Assembly: GCA_937890765.1 (NCBI GenBank)
Contig: CALADQ010000026.1
Location: forward strand, 1-64,000
DNA length: 64,000 nt
Source: an uncultured Candidatus Neoarthromitus sp.
GTDB lineage: Bacteria > Bacillota > Clostridia > Clostridiales > Clostridiaceae
Direction of reading: 5' to 3'
Shown here: positions 1 through 9,212 of the stretch, piece after piece
Numbering within the stretch: the first letter of the stretch is position 1
Layout of the letters: the number at the start of each line of letters is the position of its first letter
Translations under genes and position numbers: made by a program
Notes under the pieces: model-generated
Database searches by the model: none
Seen by the model: the letters and a program-made list of their open reading frames with translations, nothing else
What the model was told of the DNA's origin: nothing

Positions 1-92
1 TTAAATAACTCAATCTCATTATCCTCAATTTCTAAAAAATATTTTCGTCAATAAATAATTTCACAAATTAAATTCTCCATTTTTCAAAATAA

Positions 93-120
93 ATTTTACC
101 ACATTACAAAACCTTTTCAA
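93..120 (-). promoter_or_regulatory. Possible sigmaA promoter at left edge
   Basis: Read on the minus strand, TTGAAA (120-115) and TAAAAT (98-93) are separated by 16 bases. It lies just past the GH3 terminator and would drive a gene beyond the left edge. An ATG at 19-17 after GAGGAT could be that gene's start, but too little is visible to call it. Confidence 0.3.
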
Positions 121-155
121 AACAAAAAGAGTAGCCTAATTAAGAGCCACTCTCT
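120..155 (-). terminator. Rho-independent terminator after GH3 gene
   Basis: The arms 128-135 and 146-153 pair over eight positions with one mismatch. On the minus strand the hairpin is followed by a T-rich run. It sits about 50 bases after the GH3 stop codon. Confidence 0.75.
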
Positions 156-206
156 TCAAAAGTTTTTACAAGATATTTTTTAGCTATTTACTTTCTAGGT
201 TATAAT

Positions 207-2909
207 TTAATTTAACATGTTTTCTAGTAACATTTCTATAGTTTTTTGTTCATCACCATAAATTAAAACCATTTTTTCATATTCTTTTAACCAAAATGAT
301 TTATCTTCATCTTCAGAAAATTTTGTATTCAAAAGATTATACAAAACTTCGATTTTCGCTTTTGGATTTTTGTAAAGTTCAGAAAATTCTTTTCCAGAAA
401 TTATATCCAACAAAAATTCTTTAGTGGTTACAATTTTATTTTTCAATCTCTCCACATGAAAATTAAGTCCTTCCTCTTCTGCCTCTCTCAAAAAAATAAT
501 TCTATAAACATGCTGAACATATTTTTCAAAATCAACATTTAAATCTTCTTCAACATCTCTAGCATATTTTTGCGTTCTGTCGTCGCTAATTTTACCATTC
601 CAATTTAATCCAAAAAGAAAATCATATTTGTTTCCTTCCGAATCAACATAACATTCCATATCAAATGGCAAATCTTCAGATTGTTCTTCAACCGTCTTCA
701 TATTCAAAGGCATTTGCATAGGCAACAAACCTGAAGGCTCATATTTTCCTGATAAAATATCAAGAAAAACTTGGTCTTGAACATTGAAACCTACTAATAT
801 TCCATCAACTTTTGATTCAAATTCACCAAACACCATTGGCGTTTTCATATTTACACAAGCTATAACAGGTTTTTCGCCCATCTTCTTTTTCGTATCCAAA
901 ATTATATCTAAAGATTTTGTATTACTCGCTGTTACAACTTTATCTTTGTAACTTCTATTTAAAACATCGCTCTCTCTATCATCGCCCGCAATACTTTTTT
1001 CTCTTGCATGCTCTGCTTTATATTCACCATATTGCAAAGTTAAAGGATAAAATCCATTTCCTTCTCCATTTTTATCATATCCCAAACCTGTATCGGGACT
1101 ATCGACAAAAACAAGAGCAACATCTGCTTTGCTCGGATCGTCCGTAACATTAAAATATTTTTTAGCTATATTCATGTTAATCGAATCAACCCATTGTTCT
1201 TTTGATAAATTTCCAAACCTATCCAACGTTTGAGGTATAAATTTTTGTGGTACATAAACAGTCGGCTTATTTTTTCCTTCAGATTTAATTGGCAAAACAT
1301 TATTTTTATTTTTAAGCATAACAACAGATTTTAATTGTGCATTGTATCCTTCTTCCATAAATTTTGAATTACCAACAACTTTAACAGACTCGCTTACATC
1401 TAAATATGGATTTTCAAATAATCCAACTTGAAATATATTTCTTAAAAGTCTTACGGCCGACTGCTCCATTCGACTCCTCATAAATTTTTCACCTTTATCT
1501 TTTACGCCCAATTGATATCCTTCCAAAATTCCTTCTGAAGTATTAACTCCACCAAATTGGTCAACCCCTGCTTGCAATAACAAATAAAATTTTTCTGCTG
1601 TAGAAAGTTCTTCAACTCCCCACGGAGTATTTCCAAAGACATCCATTCCCAAATCATCTTTCGTTATGCCCCAATCTGTACAAATAACTCCATCATATCC
1701 ATAAGTCTCTCTTAACAAATCAGTTATCATATATTTGCTATAAGAATTTCCAACATTTCCACCTGAAGGATCTTGGTTGTACGATATTGTATAATAAGGC
1801 ATAATCGCCGCTGCTTTTGATGTTCCATTTTTCAATTTGAAAGCACCTTCAGTAAAAGGAATTAAATGCTCAGAAAAATTTTTCCCAGGATATACTGCAT
1901 ATTTTCCAAAACCATAATGAGCATCTCTTCCACCTTCTCCAGTTCCTCCACCTGGCCAATGCTTAACCATTGCATTCACACTTGTTTCGCCCCAACCATT
2001 TTTAGATTTTGTGGTTTGAAATCCATCAATATATGCACGTGCCATATCAGTTGAAAGCTTTGAACTTTCCCCAAACGTTCCCATAGTACGACTCCATCTT
2101 GGGTCTGTTGCTAAATCTATTTGAGGAGATAAAGCTGTAGAAATTCCCAATGCTCTATATTCTTCAGAAGCAATTTCACCAAACCTCTCAACCAAATTTG
2201 GATCAAATGTTGCCGCCATACCTATTGAAGAAGGCCACATTGAAATATAACCACCAGATCCTGCATTGTATTCTGCACTTGAATCAGTTCCATGCCGTGG
2301 GTCAGAACTATTATTTAAAGGTATTCCTAATCCTAAACTTTCAGCGTAAGCTTGTCCATTATTGTTCCACATCGCTGCAACTTCAGGACTTTGAACTTTC
2401 GTAATTAATATGTGCCTCAAATTGTCATCCTTTATAAAACTTTTTTGCTGATCACTTAATTGCGAAGGGTCAGTAACTCCTTCAACATAAGGTTTTCCAT
2501 CATAAGTTCCACTTCCCCAACCACTTCCTGGTGTAGGAATAGCTTGATGGGCACTATAAAGCATAAGCCCCGCTATTTCTTCAATACTCATTTTGCTCGC
2601 TAAATCTTTCGCTCTTTCATCTACCGTTAATCGCCAATCTTCATAATTATCAAGTTTTCCATTTTTGTTTAAATCTTTAAACGCATTTCCATCTTCAACT
2701 AAAATTTTTACACCGGAATTTTTAGAATAACCAAGTTTAACTCCATTTTTGTTAGTTACTATTCTTATACCAGTATCTTTACCTTTGTACAATAAATCAA
2801 TTTCTGTAAAATTATTTTCTGCTTTTGTAATTATAGGTTTTAAACAATTCATCGAAATTGCAATTATAGCTATAGAAGTTATCATTCTCCCAATAAAACC
2901 TCTTCTCAT
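207..2909 (-). CDS. Secreted GH3 beta-glycosidase with C-terminal DUF4214
   Basis: A 900-residue glycoside hydrolase family 3 enzyme. The N-terminus has basic residues, a hydrophobic stretch and an ITKA-type cleavage site near residue 30, so it is probably exported. A calcium-loop-like segment (DLNKNGKLDNYEDW, about 79-92) precedes the TIM barrel, as in many GH3 enzymes. KHWPGGG is at 316-322, and the nucleophile should be Asp412 in CTDWG. The last 80 or so residues match DUF4214 (YRIIFLREAEEEGLNF), an addition often seen on surface or secreted proteins. The substrate cannot be read from sequence: beta-glucoside or beta-N-acetylglucosaminide are both possible, the latter fitting the N-glycan locus. 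ATG start with a modest SD; own promoter at 3030-3058 and a terminator downstream. Confidence 0.88.
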   Translation of the reverse strand: MRRGFIGRMITSIAIIAISMNCLKPIITKAENNFTEIDLLYKGKDTGIRIVTNKNGVKLGYSKNSGVKILVEDGNAFKDLNKNGKLDNYEDWRLTVDERAKDLASKMSIEEIAGLMLYSAHQAIPTPGSGWGSGTYDGKPYVEGVTDPSQLSDQQKSFIKDDNLRHILITKVQSPEVAAMWNNNGQAYAESLGLGIPLNNSSDPRHGTDSSAEYNAGSGGYISMWPSSIGMAATFDPNLVERFGEIASEEYRALGISTALSPQIDLATDPRWSRTMGTFGESSKLSTDMARAYIDGFQTTKSKNGWGETSVNAMVKHWPGGGTGEGGRDAHYGFGKYAVYPGKNFSEHLIPFTEGAFKLKNGTSKAAAIMPYYTISYNQDPSGGNVGNSYSKYMITDLLRETYGYDGVICTDWGITKDDLGMDVFGNTPWGVEELSTAEKFYLLLQAGVDQFGGVNTSEGILEGYQLGVKDKGEKFMRSRMEQSAVRLLRNIFQVGLFENPYLDVSESVKVVGNSKFMEEGYNAQLKSVVMLKNKNNVLPIKSEGKNKPTVYVPQKFIPQTLDRFGNLSKEQWVDSINMNIAKKYFNVTDDPSKADVALVFVDSPDTGLGYDKNGEGNGFYPLTLQYGEYKAEHAREKSIAGDDRESDVLNRSYKDKVVTASNTKSLDIILDTKKKMGEKPVIACVNMKTPMVFGEFESKVDGILVGFNVQDQVFLDILSGKYEPSGLLPMQMPLNMKTVEEQSEDLPFDMECYVDSEGNKYDFLFGLNWNGKISDDRTQKYARDVEEDLNVDFEKYVQHVYRIIFLREAEEEGLNFHVERLKNKIVTTKEFLLDIISGKEFSELYKNPKAKIEVLYNLLNTKFSEDEDKSFWLKEYEKMVLIYGDEQKTIEMLLENMLN

Positions 2910-3029
2910 TAATTAAACACCTATCCTTAAATTCATTTTGTCAAGTTGCTTATACCAAAATTGATTTGTAACAAAACTACATCTTAAAATTAATTTAACG
3001 ATTAGTAAATGTAAATATTTTCCAATATT

Positions 3030-3058
3030 ATTGTATCAAATTTTTATATTTAAATCAA
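3030..3058 (-). promoter_or_regulatory. sigmaA promoter for GH3 gene
   Basis: On the minus strand, TTGATT (3058-3053), a 17-base spacer and TACAAT (3035-3030). It is about 120 bases upstream of the GH3 start, leaving a moderately long 5' leader in which I see no strong structure. Confidence 0.5.
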
Positions 3059-3104
3059 CTTAGAGGCTTTGAATGAAAATTCTATTTTCTGAAATGTGAT
3101 TATA

Positions 3105-3554
3105 TTAAAATCCCAAATATTTTAAAAAACCTTTTAATCCGTCAACAACATCTTCATATGTTTCATCAAAATTTCCAGTGTACCATGGATCTGCTATATC
3201 TCGATTTTTTCCTGCAAAAGAAAGCAACAAGAAAATTTTGTCATCTCCATTTTTCAAAATTCTTTTCATATTTTTAATATTAGCGTTGTCCATCCCAATA
3301 AAATAATCGTAATTTTCTAAGTCATTTCTTTTAAGCTGAGTCGCAAAATGTTCAACCACTGGAATGCCAACTTCATTTAATTTATTCACGGTTCCAAAAT
3401 AAGGAGGATTTCCTATTTCATCTGTGCTAGTTCCAGACGATGAAATTAAAAATTGAGAATCTATTCCCATTTTCTTAACCATATCTGTAAAAACACATTC
3501 TGCCATTGTGCTTCTACAAATATTCCCATGACAAACAAACATAACTTTTATCAA
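3105..3554 (-). CDS. Low-molecular-weight protein tyrosine phosphatase
   Basis: A 149-residue cytoplasmic LMW-PTP of normal length. The phosphate-binding loop CHGNICRS lies at residues 9-16, giving the catalytic Cys9 and Arg15. The general-acid motif DPWY is near residue 122. The family removes phosphate from tyrosine residues, often on polysaccharide-assembly kinases; arsenate reductases of the same fold lack DPWY. The start is TTG at 3554, preceded by GGAGGG at seven bases. It lies between two secreted glycosidase genes, after the GH85 terminator, so it probably has its own promoter. No partner kinase is visible in the window. Confidence 0.88.
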   Translation of the reverse strand: MIKVMFVCHGNICRSTMAECVFTDMVKKMGIDSQFLISSSGTSTDEIGNPPYFGTVNKLNEVGIPVVEHFATQLKRNDLENYDYFIGMDNANIKNMKRILKNGDDKIFLLLSFAGKNRDIADPWYTGNFDETYEDVVDGLKGFLKYLGF

Positions 3555-3607
3555 TTAAATCCCTCCAACTTTTCAATTAAAATCACAATGCTATTTTACA
3601 TTATTTA

Positions 3608-3648
3608 AAAACAAAAAACTGGAGCAAATTTTAAAAATTTACTCCAAT
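3608..3648 (-). terminator. Strong terminator after GH85 gene
   Basis: The arms 3621-3631 and 3635-3645 form an 11-base-pair hairpin with one G-T pair and a 3-base loop. A run of T follows on the minus strand. It closes the ATPase-kinase-GH85 unit. Confidence 0.88.
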
Positions 3649-3664
3649 TCCAAATTACAAAAAT

Positions 3665-6490
3665 TTATTTGTCAATTCCATTAACTTCAATTTCGTAAAT
3701 CCTAACTGCTGAATCAGAACCTTGTGTTGGCTTAGTAACATTTATTCTAACATATCTAGCATTAACTGCTTTAAACGTATCTTTCGTTTCTGCAAGAGAA
3801 TTTTTCTTGACATTCACAACCTCGGTAAATGTTTTTCCATCTTCACTTACTTCAATCGTGTAATCTGATGTATTCATATCAGAACTTTCATTTCCTGCTT
3901 CAGCATGAGACATTTTAACTTCGCTTATTAAAAAATTATCTCCTAAATCAACAACTATATTGTGTGGTGGAGTTCCAACAGCACACCATTTCGTATCTAA
4001 TTTTCCATCGAAAGCAAACTCAGGTGCCTCTTTAGGATTAACAAAACTTGACGCTTCAGTTTGTTTTCCTTGAGAAAGATTTTTAAAATTTTCTTTAGCG
4101 TCATTTGAAACCGTTATAAATTTTTCCATAACCATCACATCTTCACCAGAAGAATTTTTTGCTTTTAAAGTTACGGAATAAGTTCCTTCATTGTCGTAAA
4201 CAACTGTCGGCAATGAATCGTTGCTAGTTGAAATGTTTGCACCTTCAAAAGTCCACTCAAGATTTTCGGTTACTTTAGAGCTTAAACTTTCAAACTTCAC
4301 TTCTTCACCTGTAGCAACTAAAGTTTTAGAGGCTTTGAAATTAGCTTTTGGTATGCTGTTATCAGGCCACTGCATTTTTGTTGTTGAAGATTTTCCGCTT
4401 ATCATTTCTTTACTAACAGGGACAACTTCAAAAGTAGTCGTGTTTGATTTATCATCTCTTAAAAGAGCGTTAACAAAAAATCTGTTTGTGATTGTGGCAC
4501 CTAAAAATGTTTTTGATTTATCTCCATTTAATTTGTAAATTTCATAATGATTAACATCGTCTTTGTTTGAAACATCAAATGACAATCGCACGCCAGCATA
4601 AGCATCATCTTCTTCAAACACAACATCATCAACTTTAACATTGTTAACACTAACTTCTTTTGATTTTTCACTTCCTAAAATTTTAATACTTCCAAAATTA
4701 AAACTAACATTCGACGCATCTATTTCACTTTTTATTTTAAAACCAATGGAACGAATTATTTTGTTTTCAAATTTTGAAACATCAAATTCTACATTTGCCC
4801 AATCAGAAGAAACTTTTTGTTTTCCTAAAATTTCTTCAACACTTCCATCATCAAATTCCAAAACCAAACTCAAAGAAACATCAGAAGAAGATTTTACATT
4901 TGTTGTAAACCTAACACCTTTTTCTAATTTCAAATCACTGCTAAACAATTTTATAAAAGTATTTTTTCCAGCTTTCAAATTGCCCGATAATTTTATAGAA
5001 TTTCCTCCATAAAACGCATCCGCATAATCCATTGACGCTTTCAAATTATTTTCGCCCTCATTGTCAATTATCCACCTATAAGTTGGCATTACATCGCCAA
5101 GACTTCTGTTGTTCCAATCGAGAGATGAAACCTTAGTGCCATTCACAAAAAAGTTGTATCCATTTCCCATGTTGAAGTTTGTTATAAATGGCAATGACTT
5201 CACAACTGTTTTTTCAACAGCATAATTTGATATTCCCCTAAAACTATTTCCACTAACTTCACTCTTCTTTGACGGATCACCAAATTCATTAACCCAAAGC
5301 CTACTTTCCTTCGATTGAAATTCATCTGAATTTGATGATGAAAAAAATGTCCAACTTGGACAATACAAACCCAAAGAAGTATATGGAACTCCATCTTCAT
5401 CTTCAAACAAATCCCAACGAATGTTTGTGTTGGTTCCATGTTCTTGCATGTCGATTCCCGCATAAAGGTCATAATTATTTAATCCAATTTCTTTTGCTCT
5501 TTCTTTAGAAGATTTCAACAATTCTTGTTCAACAAAATTTTTATTCGTCCACCAAAAATTCAAAAACATACTGTCAGCAATTTTTTCATTGTTCTCATCA
5601 ATCAAAAAATATTCGTTCTTTTCCGTCAAAGCATTTTGCCAATCCATAACTCCATCTTTAGTAATTGAATCGTACCACATAATTTCTAAATCTGATTTTT
5701 CTTTAAACTCTTTGATAAATTCACGCATCAGTTCTGCATGCTTTTGATTTATTTTTGCTCCCTCTTTCGCCGTATCACTTTGATCTATAAAATCATTTTC
5801 TTTAATCGTCAATCCTGTTTCTTGATTTATAAACCAACCATCAAATCCTAAAATTTCACAAACTTCAATTAATTTATCTACCATTGGAAACTTTCCATTG
5901 CTATCCTTTTGCAAAAATTGTTCTACCCATTCCGCTTTCCCACCATGAACCGTCGTTGGAAAAAATACTGTTCCCAAAACAGGAACTCCATTTTTATGAG
6001 CTGAATCAACAACATCAGGACTTGGTGGAATAATTATTCCTTCACCAGAAGAACCTCCCCAATAAACAAGTTTATCAATGTATTGCCAATACGAAAAAGT
6101 ATTTGAACTAAATTTATTTGAACCTTGAGAAGGATTTCCACTTGTGCTTGAATTCATTATCGATAAAGCAACAACATTAAAATCTTTATTTTGCGTATCG
6201 TTAACCATCTTCAATTTATCTTTAGAAACTCTCTCCGCTAAAGGCACAACGCTTTTGTTATATTCAATATCTTTATCTTCAGATGGATTCCATTGAAGCA
6301 ATTGTTCAGGAAACCAAAAAAATGATATAGGCGTGTTGGCCATTTTAAGATTCGTCGCTTCTCCTGCCTCATCAGTTATTGTATAATTAACATTGCTTAC
6401 AGTAAGCACTGAATTATTTGAACATGAAATTAAATTAAATGTCAAAGCAGAACACAAAGCAACAATAACAATTAATTTTTTTGAAAACAT
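3665..6490 (-). CDS. GH85 endo-beta-N-acetylglucosaminidase lipoprotein
   Basis: A 941-residue enzyme expected to cut the GlcNAc-GlcNAc core of N-linked glycans. A lipoprotein signal ends in LISC (Cys23), so it should be anchored on the outer face of the membrane. The GH85 barrel starts near residue 50 (SFFWFPEQLLQW). The paired catalytic residues are Asn222 and Glu224 in GWFINQE. A beta-rich linker region follows, then a PKD domain (about 720-800; YDNEGTYSVTLKAKN) and a C-terminal F5/8C (CBM32-like) carbohydrate-binding module (about 805-940; FDGKLDTKW). ATG start with AAGGGGG SD. It lies 29 bases after the ROK kinase gene in the same unit. Specificity for high-mannose versus trimmed complex glycans is not predictable; the adjacent mannosidases favour mannose-rich products. 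Confidence 0.92.
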   Translation of the reverse strand: MFSKKLIVIVALCSALTFNLISCSNNSVLTVSNVNYTITDEAGEATNLKMANTPISFFWFPEQLLQWNPSEDKDIEYNKSVVPLAERVSKDKLKMVNDTQNKDFNVVALSIMNSSTSGNPSQGSNKFSSNTFSYWQYIDKLVYWGGSSGEGIIIPPSPDVVDSAHKNGVPVLGTVFFPTTVHGGKAEWVEQFLQKDSNGKFPMVDKLIEVCEILGFDGWFINQETGLTIKENDFIDQSDTAKEGAKINQKHAELMREFIKEFKEKSDLEIMWYDSITKDGVMDWQNALTEKNEYFLIDENNEKIADSMFLNFWWTNKNFVEQELLKSSKERAKEIGLNNYDLYAGIDMQEHGTNTNIRWDLFEDEDGVPYTSLGLYCPSWTFFSSSNSDEFQSKESRLWVNEFGDPSKKSEVSGNSFRGISNYAVEKTVVKSLPFITNFNMGNGYNFFVNGTKVSSLDWNNRSLGDVMPTYRWIIDNEGENNLKASMDYADAFYGGNSIKLSGNLKAGKNTFIKLFSSDLKLEKGVRFTTNVKSSSDVSLSLVLEFDDGSVEEILGKQKVSSDWANVEFDVSKFENKIIRSIGFKIKSEIDASNVSFNFGSIKILGSEKSKEVSVNNVKVDDVVFEEDDAYAGVRLSFDVSNKDDVNHYEIYKLNGDKSKTFLGATITNRFFVNALLRDDKSNTTTFEVVPVSKEMISGKSSTTKMQWPDNSIPKANFKASKTLVATGEEVKFESLSSKVTENLEWTFEGANISTSNDSLPTVVYDNEGTYSVTLKAKNSSGEDVMVMEKFITVSNDAKENFKNLSQGKQTEASSFVNPKEAPEFAFDGKLDTKWCAVGTPPHNIVVDLGDNFLISEVKMSHAEAGNESSDMNTSDYTIEVSEDGKTFTEVVNVKKNSLAETKDTFKAVNARYVRINVTKPTQGSDSAVRIYEIEVNGIDK

Positions 6491-6519
6491 TTTTAATCCC
6501 CCTTACAACCAAAATAAAT

Positions 6520-7464
6520 TTATTTTTTTGATTCAACAATTGCCAGAGCAACAGCTCCAAGCACTCCTGATTTACCTTTTAAAGAAGATTTTGCGATTTT
6601 ACAATTTCTAAGTATAGGACCCAAACATCTTTTTTTCATTTCTCTTTCTATAATTTCAAAAACAATGTTTCCACCATCAGAAACACCTCCACCGATTACT
6701 ATAACGTCAGGGTCAAATATATTAGCATAATTTGCTATAGCAATTCCCAAATAACTCAAAGCATTTTCAAGTATTTCTTTAGAAACTTCATCACCTAAAT
6801 TACTTTCAATAAAAACTTCTTTCGACGATAGCTTTTCATATTTTTTGAGAGTCGTGCCAACTCTACTTTTCACCGCATCTTGTGCACTTTTCATAATGGC
6901 CGTTCCCGAAGCTATGGCTTCAACGCATCCATTATTTCCACAACCGCATCTTCTTCCTGAAACATTTACGGTAGTATGTCCAACTTCCAAAGCATTTGAG
7001 GTGCTACCTCTATATATTTTTCCATTTAAAATTGCACCTCCTCCAATTCCCGTACTTGCAGTAACATAAATCATATTTTCCGTTCCTTTTCCAGCACCAA
7101 ACATATGTTCTGCCAAAGTTGCAACATTTGCATCATTATCTAAATAAACTTGAATTTTAAATTCTTTAAATAACTCGTTTACAATTGGAAAATTAACAAA
7201 AGGCAAATTAGCTGGCTCAGCAATTATTCCATTTTTTATATCCAAAGGACCAGGGGAGCCGATTCCAATTGCTTTTACATTTTCTTTATCAACGTCGTTT
7301 AAGACGTGTTTTATAGAATCTTTAATTTTTTTTACTATGTGTTCTTGTCCTTTACTTGCTTCTGTTTTAACAATTGAATCATTTAAAATTTCTCCTGACT
7401 CAGTAACTAAAGCAGTATAAATTTTTGTTCCTCCTAAATCAACGCCAACATATAAATTTTCCAT
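6520..7464 (-). CDS. ROK-family sugar kinase
   Basis: About 314 residues. The phosphate-binding DLGGTK is near the N-terminus. The ROK zinc signature (EVGH followed by CGCGNNGC) is in the middle, so this is a kinase-type ROK protein with no DNA-binding domain. The family phosphorylates glucose, mannose, fructose or N-acetylhexosamines; the locus suggests mannose or GlcNAc, which is inference. The start is the ATG at 7464, eight bases after GAGG. An in-frame GTG at 7473 overlaps that SD and was rejected. It lies between the ABC ATPase gene and GH85, in one transcription unit. Confidence 0.88.
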   Translation of the reverse strand: MENLYVGVDLGGTKIYTALVTESGEILNDSIVKTEASKGQEHIVKKIKDSIKHVLNDVDKENVKAIGIGSPGPLDIKNGIIAEPANLPFVNFPIVNELFKEFKIQVYLDNDANVATLAEHMFGAGKGTENMIYVTASTGIGGGAILNGKIYRGSTSNALEVGHTTVNVSGRRCGCGNNGCVEAIASGTAIMKSAQDAVKSRVGTTLKKYEKLSSKEVFIESNLGDEVSKEILENALSYLGIAIANYANIFDPDVIVIGGGVSDGGNIVFEIIEREMKKRCLGPILRNCKIAKSSLKGKSGVLGAVALAIVESKK

Positions 7465-7482
7465 TCTATTCACCTCTAAATT

Positions 7483-8592
7483 TTAAAAAATAGTTTTTTG
7501 TTCTTCGGTATCAAACAAATGTATTTTATCTATATCAATTGCAAATTTAATGACACCTTCATTCTTAATGCTGTCTGAAGTTGGAGTTTTAATTATAATA
7601 TTTCTTCCATCACCTTTAACATGAATATAAGTTTCTGAACCTAAATTTTCGGAAACGTCTATCTCTGATTCAAACAAAACAAATCCTTTTTTGTTTAAAT
7701 CTTCTTCTTTGCAACTTATATTTTCAGGCCTTATTCCAACAATAACTTCAACATTGGAATTTTGAGTCTCTCTTAAAATTTCAGCTTTATCATTGGGCAA
7801 TAAAATTTCTTTGTCTAACAAACTTAAAAAAACACGTCCATCCTTTTCAAAAGTTTTTCCATACAAAACATTCATTTGAGGATTTCCAATAAATGTAGCG
7901 ACAAATAAATTTAATGGATTGTTGTATATATTTTTAGGCGTGTCAACTTGTTGTATAATTCCATCTCGCATAACAACTATTCTCGTTCCCAAAGTCATCG
8001 CTTCAGTTTGGTCATGAGTAACATATATAAATGTAGTTTTTAATCTGTTATGCAGTTTGGAAATTTCAACTCTCATTTGAACTCTTAGCTTTGCATCCAA
8101 GTTTGAAAGAGGTTCGTCCATCAAAAAAACTTTTGGATGTCGCACTATCGCTCTTCCCATTGCAACTCTTTGCCTTTGTCCACCTGACAAAGCTTTAGGT
8201 TTTCTATCTAATAAATGCTCTATATCTAAAATTTTCGCCGCCTCTCTAACTTTTTTGTCAATCTCAGATTTGGAAACTTTTCTTAACTTCAAAGCGAAAG
8301 CCATATTTCCGTAAACAGTCATGTGAGGATACAAAGCGTAGTTTTGGAAAACCATAGCAATATCTCTTTCTTTTGGAGCAACATCGTTAACTAATTTATC
8401 TCCTATGTAAAGTTCTCCAGCCGAAATATCTTCAAGCCCTGCTATCATTCTCAAAGTTGTAGACTTACCACAACCCGAAGGCCCAACAAAAACTATAAAT
8501 TCTCTATCCCTTATTTCCAAATTAAAATCATTAACGGCCTTAAAACCATTTTCATAAATCTTACTTATATTTTTCAAAATTAATCCTGCCAT
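7483..8592 (-). CDS. msmX: Sugar ABC transporter ATP-binding protein (MsmX/UgpC type)
   Basis: A 369-residue ATPase that powers carbohydrate import. Walker A is GPSGCGKST, the signature is [14 protein letters not shown], Walker B is VFLMDEP and the switch is THD. The C-terminal third has the TOBE/OB-type region of this family. MsmX-type proteins often energise several sugar permease pairs, and no other sugar ATPase is in the window, so it probably serves the permeases at 13972-15894. ATG start with AGGAGGAG SD. It begins the unit ATPase, ROK kinase, GH85. Confidence 0.93.
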   Translation of the reverse strand: MAGLILKNISKIYENGFKAVNDFNLEIRDREFIVFVGPSGCGKSTTLRMIAGLEDISAGELYIGDKLVNDVAPKERDIAMVFQNYALYPHMTVYGNMAFALKLRKVSKSEIDKKVREAAKILDIEHLLDRKPKALSGGQRQRVAMGRAIVRHPKVFLMDEPLSNLDAKLRVQMRVEISKLHNRLKTTFIYVTHDQTEAMTLGTRIVVMRDGIIQQVDTPKNIYNNPLNLFVATFIGNPQMNVLYGKTFEKDGRVFLSLLDKEILLPNDKAEILRETQNSNVEVIVGIRPENISCKEEDLNKKGFVLFESEIDVSENLGSETYIHVKGDGRNIIIKTPTSDSIKNEGVIKFAIDIDKIHLFDTEEQKTIF

Positions 8593-8643
8593 AAGTAACT
8601 CCTCCTAAATCCACAGCTTAATTTAAAAATTCAAATTAAAATT

Positions 8644-9117
8644 TTATCTAAATACAGTTGGATTAATGCTCTTAAAAATTTTTTGAAGCTTGGAATCAAT
8701 GGACATTCTGTAACCAATTAAACCCGAATCATTTTTCATAACCAATATTTTTTGATTTTTAATTTCACCCAAAGATGCGTTGATTATTTTCACATCTTTC
8801 CTACAAAATTTTTCTTCACAAACTATCTCCACAACGTCATCTAAATTTACATTTCCAATTATCTTTCTACTCTTTTTGTTAATTATTTTGTTAATCACCA
8901 AATCTTTTCCCGTTAGCTCATATTCAAATTCTAAAAACTTTTTCCTAGCAACAATTACAAGCACAAAATAACAAGCTACAAAAAATATTGTCAAAATTCC
9001 TAAATTCAAAATAATGTTGAAAATTATCAAAATTCCTAAAGCTTGTCTACACGAATTAAATTTTTTCTGTTCAGCTTTATAATCTTTCGTTACAAACTGC
9101 TCGTAAAAAATATCCAT
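8644..9117 (-). CDS. Small membrane protein, DUF6106-like
   Basis: About 157 residues starting MDIFYEQF. Two closely spaced hydrophobic segments (about 30-70) are followed by a cytoplasmic region rich in charged and beta-type sequence. It resembles the DUF6106 family of Clostridia, which has no known role. The start is the ATG at 9117, seven bases after GAGGTG; an upstream in-frame ATG at 9132 has no SD. It lies between the binding-protein terminator and the ATPase gene, so it could be the first gene of the ATPase unit. Its place in glycan use is probably coincidental. Confidence 0.7.
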   Translation of the reverse strand: MDIFYEQFVTKDYKAEQKKFNSCRQALGILIIFNIILNLGILTIFFVACYFVLVIVARKKFLEFEYELTGKDLVINKIINKKSRKIIGNVNLDDVVEIVCEEKFCRKDVKIINASLGEIKNQKILVMKNDSGLIGYRMSIDSKLQKIFKSINPTVFR

Positions 9118-9140
9118 AACCAAACACCTCATAAATATAA

Positions 9141-9180
9141 ATAAAGGAGATATAAATTCTCACAAAGAATAAATATCTCC
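9141..9180 (-). terminator. Terminator after sugar-binding lipoprotein gene
   Basis: The arms 9146-9160 and 9166-9180 form a 15-position stem with a 2x2 internal mismatch and a 5-base loop. TTTATTTAT follows on the minus strand. Confidence 0.78.
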
Positions 9181-9212
9181 CACATACAAAACTATATATT
9201 AATAATTAATAT

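Noticed and set aside
1..19. Possible gene start at the left edge (ATG at 19-17)
   Set aside because: Only six codons are visible and the SD spacing is short, so no call can be supported.
3105..3554. Arsenate reductase instead of tyrosine phosphatase
   Set aside because: The DPWY general-acid motif is present, as in LMW-PTP.
8644..9117. Membrane subunit of the sugar transporter
   Set aside because: No EAA loop and only two membrane segments.
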